In this document: positions 23,829 to 34,155 of the stretch, piece by piece
How the letters are laid out: each line of letters opens with the position of its first letter
Position numbering within the stretch: the stretch's first letter is position 1
Source of the DNA: Takakia lepidozioides
Lineage: Eukaryota > Streptophyta > Takakiopsida > Takakiales > Takakiaceae
Direction of reading: 5' to 3'
DNA length: 64,000 nucleotides
NCBI GenBank assembly: GCA_030704615.1
Contig: CM060732.1
Location: 7,750,001-7,814,000 of the forward strand
Notes under the pieces: generated by a model
Database searches by the model: none
Told to the model about the DNA's origin: nothing
Seen by the model: the letters and a program-made list of their open reading frames with translations, nothing else
Program-made: the position numbers and the translations under genes

Positions 23829-25703
23829 GACTGCACATGCAGAGCCCTCAGAGATCTCGCAAAGCACTGCAAATTCGCAATTCTTTATGGAAAGAACGAC
23901 ACAAGATTGCAGAAACATGCCCTTCAAGCACCAATTTTGATTCAAGGAGGTCACACCTGTACAACACTCGCTTCATTGCTTGCTCGCTGTTGTACTGGTT
24001 TTTGAATTCGTAAGACCTGGAGATTCCTTTCTCTTTCTCAAACTCCCTGAAGAAGCAGTTGTTCCAGACAGCGAGCTTCCATCTCCTGATATAGGCCTCC
24101 AGTGTGATCCGGGGGCAAGCCATCTGGATTTTGTAGTCTGCCATCGACTCAGCAAGTGCAGCCACTGCGCGTTTTTCTAACTGCAACAAGAAAGCTCGTA
24201 AGAATTTTCAAGAGGTTACGGAGCATCAAAAATGTCTGAAAATGGTTTGGTTCAAACCTTACCTGGCTCCAGAATGTGGCTTTGTGTAGCCACTGGTCGA
24301 ATGTGTGGTCGCTAACAACTCTTATTGTGTCTTCGGGTCCCTCTCTGGAGTTGGGAACATGTTCGTGTCTCTCACAAGAGGATCCGAATTCCATATCTCC
24401 AACCACCTGATTTTGGTTGCATTGTCCACCATTGAAATGGAAAGGCGATGTAGTTTCTCTTGAGTCATTTCTGGCTTGGAGCCATACTTATCATAGTGTG
24501 CTTTCACCTGTTCCAGAAATTCCGTGCCAAGACCTGGGTCTGCTATCCGGATCTGTTTGTCGAATGCACTCATGAGGTTCTTCCTTTGATTTTTCATCTC
24601 GAACTTCATAATGTCCTCAAGCCCAGTTGCAGACCGCTGCTCTTCTGTGTGGGAATCATAGTACTCTGCTTTCGCCTTCAATCCAGTTTCTGCTATTTCT
24701 TGCTGCATACATAACAGGTACAAAAAGAATCAAAGACTGCAATTTCATCACAAAATTTGCAGTATTAACAGGCAAAAGGTGTCAAAAAGCTTACAGTGTA
24801 CATGTACTCAAGAAAAGCCTCCCTTGTCAAGCTGTACCATGTGCTTGTCTTCTTCTCAGCACACCTCTTCATCTGCTGAGGACTGAGCACGTTCGTGAAT
24901 GACTCCAGTGGCATCAGCCCTACCTTCTGGATGCGGAATAGAGTGTGGCACAGATTGGTCGTCACATGAGATGTTTCATTGGACCTGGAAAAACCTTCAA
25001 CTCATAAGATGATTTCAAATTGTCGAAACAAGTAACAGACACAAAGTTGGAAACTTACTTGTTTATGTCGTGCATGGCTGTCAAGAGCTGCGTGACACGT
25101 CCTTTGTGATCGAGAACCATGGAAACCACGCTCCAGTGCCATTCGATGTCGTCCGAGTGCAAGCTTGAAATGTAATCCATCCAGGCAAGCAGTCTGTGGT
25201 TCCCATCCCAGACAAAAAACATCTTTCCCATGAATGCTTTTGTGGAGGCCTTTTTGGACAGCTTGAACTCGAACTCCCTGTTTACATCCCGCCAGCATGC
25301 ATCCCAACCTTGCTCAATGTCCTCTGTTACAAGACACTCCTCTCCTTTCGTGTTCATAGTGGATACGTAGAACACTGCTGATCCCTTGACATAGCCGTGA
25401 ACAAAGTCGTTCTTCAACTTCGTTATATCGTTCCTCAAAGCCGGTCGAACAGCGGGCATGGAGATCATCCTGCACAGCGGAATGACCAGGTTTCCGCCCG
25501 GAACCTCCATCGACAGAATCACCTTCGACGAGTTCACTTTTTGCCCACCAATTATCTCCTCGGCCTTGTCTTCATAGTTTCCCTCCAATGCATCTTCCTC
25601 ACCTTCACCTTCTGACGCGGCCAAATCTTCCCCCTCGGATTTCCTTTTTCTTTTCCTCTGCACAGAATGAATTATCTGTGAGTGACAGATTGAGCACCCA
25701 TGG

Positions 25704-26221
25704 ATCAACATTGCTTTGACGCAAGGTTGATTGATGGGGATGTAGTTTAGACTGAAAAGCATACAGGAAAAACTTTTCAAGCAAAAAAGTGCTTTGCGTT
25801 GACGCAGGGTTCTTTTGGGAGCTTCAACTAATCAACTTTCCCTACCTTACATTTCAGGATATGAGAGATCGGACGCCTCCATTGAACAAAAAACTCATCA
25901 AAACCAGCCTTGCGTCAACGCAATGTTGATTCCTGTGCGGCATCTGTTCGTTTCACTATAAGTTCTATCATACACAATGGAGGTAGGCATCAACCTTGCG
26001 TTGACGCAAGGTTGATTGCGAGCTCTCGGATCGGTGTTGAACACACACAAAAGCTACAGGAAAAGTTGATTGCTGTGTCTTCTTCTTCTTCGAACTTGAT
26101 GATGCGTCGCAAGCATCCATGTCTGTCTAGCTTGATTGTAGAGCAGCATCTGCACTGTTTTCATGCACAATATATACACTTGGGAGGTCGACTTCAACCT
26201 TGCGTTGACGCAAGGTTGATG
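25704..26221. repeat. five short palindromes in first long intron
   Basis: The same palindrome family as at 23.2-23.8 kb, at about 25,708, 25,792, 25,906, 25,991 and 26,196. All lie in the ~630-bp intron between the first two inferred exons. The copies at 25,991 and 26,196 are identical over the full palindrome. None occur in exons or in the short introns. Confidence 0.9.
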
Positions 26222-26735
26222 TCGACCTCAATGCTTAGCAAGAACCAGAAAGAATCAGAGAGAGAGAAAGAGAGTTCATAGCCACCTCCGGTTTCTTCTT
26301 TGCACTTGATGATGCTCCTGACGCATTCAATCTTTCCATTTCGTCTGGAGGTAGCATGCTTCCAAGGAGGTCCCGATGGTGCGAAACAAGGGCAGACGGC
26401 ATCGTTTCCGCGTCCGTTTGTTCTCCCTGCTCTTTGAAGACCTGTTTCTCTACTCGCAGTGCTTCCTCCCTAGCCCAGCTCACTTCCTCGTCCTCCCCCC
26501 CTTCTATTGGAGGTTGCTCATCGGTCGCCTCCGGGATCACTTCAAGACCTTCCTCTCCACACTGCGGTTGCAGAATCCTGTTCTGCCCTTCGTCTTCCTC
26601 TACGCCGGATGTTTCTTCTCCCATTCTAAGTTCCCGTCTCGCCTTCCTCATCCTCTCCTTAGCGCGTGCCCTTTGCTTCTTTGATGTGAAATAAAGTGTT
26701 CTTCGACGCTTGCTTCTCCCTCGGAATGGGGTCAC

Positions 26736-27785
26736 CGTCTCTGCAGAATCCAGGGTTGCAAAGACAATAACGAGAAGAGGGAAAAAAGAGGACTATGGGA
26801 GGTTCATCGCAAGGCCTTCAACGCCAAGATGTTCGCTCGCAACGTTCAGTGCGCCACTGACTCATTCCACATGCATGGCGAACACGTGTCCATCTAATCG
26901 TTATGAAATATCGGCGGAGATCATTGGATCCTCATCCATTAAAAAACCGTTGGGGTCTAATCACCTCCCATCTGAAAAAGTTCGTTATTCTGGCATGTTC
27001 CAGAGGAATGTCAAGTGTGTACAGTTGTATAGCGGTGTAGGTGCCGTTAAAATTAAATGGAAATGGGCATCTCTTCTGGCCTCTCTGACATGACAACCAA
27101 ACGGCGGCTCTGTCAGTCAATCTGTCAACGAATGCACTGGTGGGGCACTTGTGAAAAAACAGTTGGATTCTAGGATTAGGGCTGACATAATGACCATGCG
27201 CTTGGTTTTCATGGGGAGACATTTCACAGAAGTGGAAACCCGCGTTAGGAGATCTGCAAGCCGGAGCGATACCTGCAATTCTCTGTGAGGACTGCAAAAA
27301 CTCCGCTCCCACACAATTTGCATTCACAAGCACGGTCGGACTGTGAACTCTACTTTCTGAAGCAACATCGACATATGGCCTCCCAAGCCATGGGCTCCCT
27401 TGACGCGGACTTCTTATGAGGACCACCCTTGACAACCACGAGGTTTTCTGATGGTTTTGATGATGCGTGCCTGGTGAATGAAACATCCTCGCAACGTTTC
27501 GGTGGGAATGGAACATGTATCTCTAGGCACTTCAATGGGAAGTGTACAGTATGCGAATGGAAAACTTCTCAAGTACGTTTCCAGAAACCTTCGTACATGC
27601 ACCAGCACAAATAGAGTGCCTCCAACCGAAACTGCGTTGCGAGGACGTGTTCATGCACCAGCGCACCTCGTAAGAAAATGGCACAGGGTGGTCCTCATTT
27701 CGCACTCAGAAAATAAAATGAATTAGTAGTTTCGGGAGTGAGAGTTTTAATTTCGCACTGAGAAAATAAAATGTAGTTGAGCTTT
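26736..27785. other. divergent intergenic region of the MULE
   Basis: About 1 kb between two genes that point away from each other, so it should hold both promoters and the true first exons. Neither gene has an ATG at the edge of its readable frame. An acceptor-like TTCTGCAG lies just upstream of the - strand frame and TGTAG just before the + strand frame, which suggests short upstream exons that I could not define. Confidence 0.5.
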
Positions 27786-30700
27786 CGGACTCATCCTCCG
27801 ATGACACATGTGCAATACCGCCCGTGGATCAGCCATGTCCACCTGTAGAAGCAGATGTGGAGGAGATCACCAGTGTCATTCCTAAATTGAAAGCCATGGG
27901 AGGGATGGCAGGTTTCAAGAGTGAGTTGAGGGGGATAGACTGGAGCACTTTCAATATTCAGAGGGTGGCATTCTTGCCGGAATCTTTTGATGGTAATACT
28001 GTTTTCGAGCTGCCTCCTCCTGGTCGCTTGGGGGGCATTTCTAGTCTCCTGGAAGGAATGGACAAAAAGCACGATGGGCACCCTTGGTGCCGCACAAAAA
28101 CCTCCAATATTCACAACAACGACAAACTCATATTCAGGCGAACAGTCTGTAATGGGCACCTGAAATGCGAGAACATGAAATGCAGACACTTCGCATTGTC
28201 AGGTGTGCAAAACCAAAGCGAATGGGATGGTGTCAGTGAGAATCCATTCAAGCCCGGGGGGACACCACCATACAGTAACACTTTTGTGTGCAAGTTCTGT
28301 AGGGTACCACCTTGCTGCCTTGCTTTGTGTGGCGCCAGAATGTATTATGTGGTGCATCGATTCAAAACCCTGACTAGAGCCTGTGTCCATTTCGGTTTTC
28401 ACAACCACCCTGTGTCCAAGGGGATTATAGGGAGAGCGTTGACACAGTCTCGCGTCTGATAAGGCAAGAGTTGGATACCAATCCAACTGGAACCACATCT
28501 GCAATTGCCATGGGGGCGAGCAAGTCCTTTCTGGAAAGCCGTATTCTGTGTGCATCAAATTCGGTTGGAGGAATACTGGAGGGATCGGCTTTGGACACTG
28601 TTATGGACCATTTCTCAACTTTGACTTCTACAAACATTAGGAATCAGGTGAACGCTTTAAGAATGGGCTCTGGGAGCCGAGGTTATATGGACAATATTAT
28701 GGATTTGAAGAAAAGGAGCATGTATGACTACATCCAAGACAGCGTTTTCCCGGGACAAGGAGCCAGGAAAGTGTTCTTGTTCAAAATGTCCACAAAAGGT
28801 GAGGGCAGCGGGGTCAGCCTGGTTAAACGTATGTAGAAGGGTGGTGATCTTGGCAACTGCTTCCTTATGTTCGATCATGTCAAGAGGGTTAAAGACTGGA
28901 CCACAATGGCATGTCATGTTTACGACCCTGTGTACCAGCGGGTCATGACAATTGCAGTGTGTGACATGCAGTCAGAGGACACAGATTCACAACAGCTCAT
29001 GTGGGAAGCTCTCATTCGAGTTATGGCCTCCAATGGTCTCCCATCTCCCAATTTCGTTGGTTTCATGGCCGATAGTGCTCAAGCTAACTTCAACGCTGTC
29101 CGCATTGTGTTCGGGACGGGAGACCCAAAAGTGCCAATGCCTGGAAGAGAGCGTACATGTCTTTTCCATTGGACACAATCCCTGGACAAACACACAAAGA
29201 CATACATCAAGCCAGATATGCAGACTATGCATCGCCAACTGTGCAACCAGTACAAGGACGCCAAAACTATGGGGGAAGCGAATACATTGTTCCAGACAAT
29301 TCGTGCCTGGTGGTACTCATCTGGAGCGGCATCGGAGGACAGCATGAGGGCACTGCAAGACTGGTTCGCATTTTGGCACTTCCGTTACCGACAGTGGGGA
29401 GCGGCCATGACAACGGTGAGTGGTTTGTATTCACCTTCGTTTGGGTGCTTCGGATATATCTTTCAGGGTCCAATCCTAATATCGGGTTTCTGTTTTTTTT
29501 CCTTACAACATATGTCCATAGATGGCGGACATGCCTTCTTGCAATCTTGCAGAGACAGTGCACAATGCCTGGTTGCAACAATCCGGCAAAAAAGGGAGAG
29601 ATTTGTATGCGGCGACGGCCGATGACCTCATTCGTGCTCTGCAGCAGCAAACCAGATATAGGTCATTCTTGAGGGGTGGCCTTGGTGGCAAAGGTCCGGA
29701 CATGAGCGAGTTGATGTTGCGGGCAGCTGGAAGATCAGGGGATCCCAGCAAAATAGCACGGGCAGTGAGCATATGTGCAGATGGCACCCCTCTCGTGGGA
29801 AGAGTTCCCCATCTGGAAGACGAAGAGAGATTCGGGTCTTGCAAACGGAAATTGGACACCCCTCCCGGATCGGATGCAGATTCCCATATGCCGGACAGGG
29901 TGAACTTCTCGATGCCACGTGTTCACTTGGATCAGAGATGGAATTGCGGAACATCCACAGGTGAGGGCTACTCTGGCCCAAACCGGACCCCTGCATCAAG
30001 CATTGTCACTCCAATGGTTGAAGACCAGAACGTGGTGCCGCATATAATCGAGTCCATGGGCTTGGACGAGGTTTGGCATATAGAACGCACAAGTGCTGGA
30101 TCTCGTGTGAAATGCGCGGCGATCAGGGCCACCAATCATGAAAAATGTACATCATTAATCTCCAGAGGGAAAGAACGCACTGCAGCTCCTACATTCACGG
30201 GTTTGTTTCTCCCTTACGGACAAGGCGAGGCAAAGAACCACAAGTTCTGGTTCTGCGCTGACGATTGTGGGAGATGTGTGCATGGTACAGTGAGGCCTTC
30301 CGTGGTAAGGAAGCCTACTCCACCAACCGTGTGGCCTGTGAAGATGGGCACAGGTCTCACTCACCGAGAGATTGCAATGCTGGAAGAGGCGGGTTTCTCC
30401 CTAGCCAGACATTCCATTGCACGTGAAGGTGCTTCAAGTGGAAGCGGTTCACGGGTACCTCCGCCTGACGCTCACTTGTGGCCAACCAGACGGAACGGGA
30501 AGCTTGTTCGACGATTCCCTCCAACCACAGAACACTACGGCAAAATTGAGTCCGCCAGAATGCTTCACGCTCGTGTTGCGGGAACAATGGAAGTGCATGA
30601 TCCAGGGTATGGTCGGGTCTTCACCATGATCTCATCCGCATCTGCGCTGCAGGACAGGACGTACGAAATCACTGTTTCCAATTTTCCCAATTGTACATGT

Positions 30701-30883
30701 CCAGATTTTGTTGGTATGCTTTCAAGTAGTTTGGGAAAGAGAGGGAAGTTCATACCGTGCAAACACCTTTACTTCGTCTTCTTGAGAAGGATGGTTTGTG
30801 ATCCAAAGCGCGACTTCTTCATTCACCAAGCCACTATGAGTTTCAACGTCAACACACTTCTACAGCGGGATACAAGCCCATAA
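27786..30883 (+). pseudogene. MULE transposase with N-terminal zinc-binding region and SWIM finger
   Basis: The N-terminal part has clustered Cys and His (CNGHLKCENMKCRHF, FVCKFC, ACVHFGFHNHPV), as in the FLYWCH/WRKY-GCM1-like fingers that precede MULE transposase cores. The core has KDWTTMACHVYD (likely first Asp), VGFMADSAQANFNAVRIVFG (second Asp) and CLFHWTQSLDKH (the C/H motif), then AETVHNAW. A clean intron runs 29,416-29,521 (GTGAGT...ATAG). The C-terminal SWIM finger is CTCPDF...IPCKHLYFVF (C-x-C, C-x-H). Lesions: a frameshift near 28,420-28,430 just after HNHPV and an in-frame TAG at 28,834-28,836. The last exon (29,522-30,883) is intact. The family cuts and pastes DNA at its terminal inverted repeats. 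The start is undefined; the frame begins without ATG. Confidence 0.8.
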
Positions 30884-31062
30884 AAATCGGTGTTTTCCTT
30901 GACTACAACTTGTAATGGAATGACTATTCAAGTCCAGTGACTCTCAATGTATGACGTCAAACATCTTTGCTATGCGTGGGTCAATGCATTTGTCGCATTG
31001 GTTTGTCATTCTCTTTTCATTAGAAAACACAAGAAACTACCTTCAGATAGACAGATGATCAA

Positions 31063-31302
31063 ATCAACCTCGTCTCAACACGAGGTTTACTTGAAGTTCT
31101 CCAAATCCTCCTTGTGTTGACACAAGGATGATTTTAGTTCTCAGAAAACAACATCGTGTCAACACGAAGTTCATTTTTGTTCCAGGAAAACAACCTTGTG
31201 TTAACACGAGGTTTTGTTGAAGTTCTCCAAATCCCCCTTGTGTCGACACGAGGTTCATTTCAGTTCTACGAAATGAAGCTCCTGTTAACAGAAGGTTGAA
31301 CT
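31063..31302. repeat. six palindromes of a second type near MULE right end
   Basis: Short inverted repeats related to those in the introns but with GTG/CAC in place of GCG/CGC. Examples are CAACCTTGTGTTAACACG near 31,191 and CCTTGTGTCGACACGAGG near 31,235. Copies are at about 31,065, 31,107, 31,150, 31,191, 31,235 and 31,280, only ~43 bp apart. They lie between the transposase stop and the right terminus. Confidence 0.85.
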
Positions 31303-31413
31303 CCAGAAGCCCAAAACCCTTCATCCGTTTCACCTTCATGTGGTGAAATCAGCAGTTCGGGGCTCCACGGTTATAGGCCCACCTTCTTTGTGGTGACGTG
31401 GCATGACCTGGAC

Positions 31414-31537
31414 CAGGCTCACGCCACGTCAGTATCAGCGCCATGTCAGCAGCGTGAGCGTAGGCTCACGCCACGTCATCATTGTGTGAGCGTACGCTCA
31501 CACGCTCACGCGCCAAGCTCACGCGGTAGCGTCGTTG
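31414..31537. repeat. MULE right terminal inverted repeat and subterminal motifs
   Basis: Contains two copies of GGCTCACGCCACGTCA and a run of GCTCAC units that is the inverted counterpart of the left end. It is followed directly by the second copy of the target duplication CTTTGAGAC at 31,538-31,546. Confidence 0.8.
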
Positions 31538-31546
31538 CTTTGAGAC

Positions 31547-33996
31547 TGTGTGTGGACTATAGATGGTTGAATAAGGTCACCATCAAGAATAAGTTCCCTT
31601 TACCTCGTGTGGACGATTTGTTTGACTATCTATATGGGAGTCAAGTTTTTTCAAAACTTGATCTTCGGTCTGGATATCATCAGATACGGATCAAGAATTC
31701 TGATATACCCAAGACAGGATTTCGATCTCGTTTTGGTCATTATGAATTCTTGGTAATGCCATTTGGGCTCACAAATGCTCCAGCAACATTTACTTATGTG
31801 ATGAACTCTCTGTTCCAGAAATATTTGGGGAAGATGGTTTTAGTCTACATGGATGATATACTAATATACTCGAAGTCTGAGGAAGAACATGAACTGCATT
31901 TACGCTTGGTTTTAGACATACTAAGAGAGAACCACCTGTTTGCTAAGAGAAGCAAGTGTGAGTTCTTTGTAGACCACATGGATTACTTGGGATTTTGTAT
32001 TTCCAAAGATGGAATTTCAATTGATCCTAAGAAAGTCCAGACAGTGGTTGAATGGCCTAAACCAAGTGATAAGACTGAGGTCAGGAGCTTTATTGGGTTT
32101 GCTAGCTTCCTACGGAAGTTTGTTAAATCTTTTTCACAGATTGCAACCCCATTGACTGACCTGCTTAAGGACTCGAGTCCTGTAAGCTTGAAGGATGTTT
32201 GGACAAGAGATTGTGATAACAGTTTCGAGAAGTTGAAGTATGCCTTAACACATGCTTCTGTACTGAAATTGCTTGATCCTACGAAGGGAGCAATAGTACT
32301 GTGTACTGATGCAAGTGATCTTGCTATTGGAGCTGTGCTGATGCAAGATGGGCAAGTGATTGCCTATGAATCTCGAAAGATCAGTCCAGCAGAAAAGAAT
32401 TATCCCACTCATGAAAAGGAACTATTGGCAATAGTTCATGCTCTGAAGATATGGAGGCATTACCTGCTTCCAGTTGATTTTGTGATAGAGACTGACCATC
32501 AGAGTTTAAAATATTTGACCACGCAACCTCATTTGAGTCAGAGGCAGATCAGGTGGTCAGAACTGCTTCAGCAGTTCCATTATGACCTAAAGTATGTCAA
32601 AGGGAGAGAAAATGTGATTGCTGATGCACTTTCTAGGAGACCATTACACGTTAATGTTGTCTCATGCGTCAGTAGCACTATATTTCAAGACATTAAAGGT
32701 CAGTATGAGGTCGATGAATTCTTCAAAGAGCCATTAAAGAGTTTGTCTTGTGATCAGAGAACTTCTATTGAGAAAGAGAAGTACCGGCCATACCTCTTGA
32801 GAGATGGGGTGTTATTTTATAATGGTCGGCTTTGTGTTCCCCTGATTCCAGATTTGAGATTGCGCATTATTCATGACAGTCACAATATTCCAATCTCTGG
32901 ACACCCGGGCTTTCAGAGAACCTATTGGTCAATACGGAAGCACTGTTTTTGGCCGGGTATGAAGAGAGAAATTAAAGAATATGTGCAGAAATGTTTCCCA
33001 TGTCAGGTTTCGAAGTCAGAGAGAGTCAGACCTCCTGGATTATTACAACCATTATCTGTTCCTGGATGGAATTGGGAGTCCATTAGTATGGATTTCATTG
33101 TGGCATTGCCCAGGACCAGAAGTGGCCATGACAGTATCATGGTGGTTGTAGATAGGCTGTCTAAGATAGCCCACTTGATACCTACAAGGATGAGTGCTAT
33201 GGCATCTGATGTTGCATCCTTGTACATGAAAGAGATATTCAGGATCCATGGTCTGCCTCGGGAGATTATTTGTGACAGGGACTCAAAGTTCACAAGTCAT
33301 TTTTGGATTGACTTGTTTAAGAAATTGGGAACCAAGGTGAAATTGAGTACGGCCTTTCACCCAGAAACAGATGCCCAAACAGAAAGGACCAACCGTACAA
33401 TTGAAGATATGTTGAGAATGTACGTTGGTGAAAGACAGTCCTTTTGGGAACAATATCTGTATATGGTGGAATTTGCTTATAACAAGCATTTCCACAGTGC
33501 CATTGGCATGAGCCCATTTGAAGCTTTATATGGACGAGATTGCTTAGCTCCTGCTTCGCTTATCACACCACCATCAAATGTGCAAAGCGTGAATGACAGA
33601 ATCAAAGAGATCCACTCTGTCCTAGATCTGGTGAAGCGTAGTATGCAGGCTGCACAAGAACGGGCCAAGTTCTTTGCTGATAAGCGTAGGACTTTTCGTG
33701 AATTTGCCATTGGTGATATGGTGTTTTTGAAAGTTACACCAAAAAGAAGCAATCTAACACTAGGCAAGTGTTATAAGTTGTCACCAAGATTTTGTGGTCC
33801 GTTTAAAATCCTGGAACGCCATGGCACAGTGGCCTATGAGTTGGATCTGCCTCCAACATGGAAGATCCATAAAACTTTCCATGTCAGTCTTCTTCGGAGG
33901 TATATGTCGGACTCATCACACATCTTGCCGACGTTGCCTCAAGCCATGAATGATGGTCAGCTGATGGCTGAACCCGAAAAGATTCTAGAAACGTGA
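31547..33996 (+). pseudogene. pol: gypsy Pol, second part: reverse transcriptase, RNase H, integrase
   Basis: Resumes the reverse transcriptase immediately after the MULE target duplication, in the same frame. Visible motifs: [36 protein letters not shown] and [10 protein letters not shown] (catalytic YMDD); RNase [13 protein letters not shown] and ADALSR; the integrase HHCC zinc region near 32,880-33,010; and the DDE core with [22 protein letters not shown] and the later Glu. No stop or frameshift occurs across ~815 residues. It ends at TGA 33,994-33,996. The domains are intact, but the protein is cut off from its N-terminal part by the MULE, so this copy cannot make a whole Pol. Confidence 0.93.
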
Positions 33997-34110
33997 GTAA
34001 AGCACCTGTGCAACCGTTCTTGGAAAGAACATTTGATTAAGTGGTTGCATTACCCAGAGACAGAAGCTACTTGGGAGAAGGAAAATGAATTGACATTGAG
34101 TTACCCCTCA
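33997..34110 (+). pseudogene. gypsy chromodomain-like tail beyond a TGA
   Basis: In the same frame as Pol after its TGA, the reading continues SWKEHLIKWLHYPETEATWE, the hallmark of the chromodomain in plant chromoviruses, which steers integration to certain chromatin. The TGA probably arose from CGA, since the homologous position is usually Arg. Confidence 0.75.
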
Positions 34111-34140
34111 TTTTCTGTCATTGAGGACAATGACCTGTCT

Positions 34141-34155
34141 TTGGGAGGGGGAGTT
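34141..34155 (+). other. gypsy polypurine tract
   Basis: TTGGGAGGGGGAGTT directly before the 3' LTR, where plus-strand DNA synthesis is primed in LTR elements. Confidence 0.85.

Larger units (their letters stand above)
21345..26735 (-). pseudogene. ParB-like plus amino-methyltransferase-like gene in MULE (probably decayed)
   Basis: Inferred - strand exons: 26,735-26,286; 25,657-25,059; 24,984-24,795; ~24,708-24,269; 24,180-23,957; 23,079-22,473; 22,343-~21,966; 21,906-21,625; 21,538-21,345. Most junctions have GT and AG. Exon 2 reads VIPLCRMISMPAVR and then FFVWDGNHRLLAWM, which resembles the ParB/Srx fold with its DGxHR motif. Exon 6 has a basic Lys/Ser/Pro linker. Exon 7 carries ATDLVVLDIPDGF in the place of the (D/N)PPY motif IV, and ALLLMQ for the next strand. 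Exons 8-9 join into PWRGAREKSPAFMQTL, then RVVDLSMGTGG and FHACKSAGRHFFGMEAD, matching motifs X, I and II of permuted N4/N6 amino-methyltransferases. The IPD variant of motif IV makes catalysis doubtful. Apparent frameshifts lie near 24,330-24,400, 22,010 and 21,805. The true start is upstream of 26,735, because that position is GTG. Family assignment is by motif only. Confidence 0.55.
20489..31537. mobile_element. 11-kb Mutator-like element (MULE) with two divergent genes
   Basis: Bounded by the 9-bp duplication CTTTGAGAC. The termini are imperfect inverted repeats: after about seven unmatched bases, GCTTGCGCGTGAGCCTGG on the left pairs with GCTACCGCGTGAGCTTGG read inward from the right, followed by further GTGAGC units. 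A subterminal direct motif GGCTCACGCCACGTCA occurs once near the left end (about 20,547) and twice near the right end (about 31,417 and 31,462). Inside are a SWIM-type transposase gene (+), a divergent gene with ParB-like and methyltransferase-like regions (-), and groups of short palindromes. A 9-bp duplication, inverted ends and this transposase together support a MULE. Confidence 0.88.

Noticed and set aside
21345-26735. Bacterial contamination as source of the ParB/methyltransferase-like gene
   Set aside because: It is split by several GT-AG introns and lies inside a MULE within a plant retrotransposon, with plant sequence on both sides.
23199-31302. Repeated palindromes as a CRISPR array
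   Set aside because: Spacing is irregular (about 80-200 bp, or ~43 bp in the right cluster), no cas-like gene is present, and the setting is introns of a plant transposon gene.
33003-33767. Antisense frames over the gypsy integrase
   Set aside because: Shadow frames of the intact Pol reading on the + strand.
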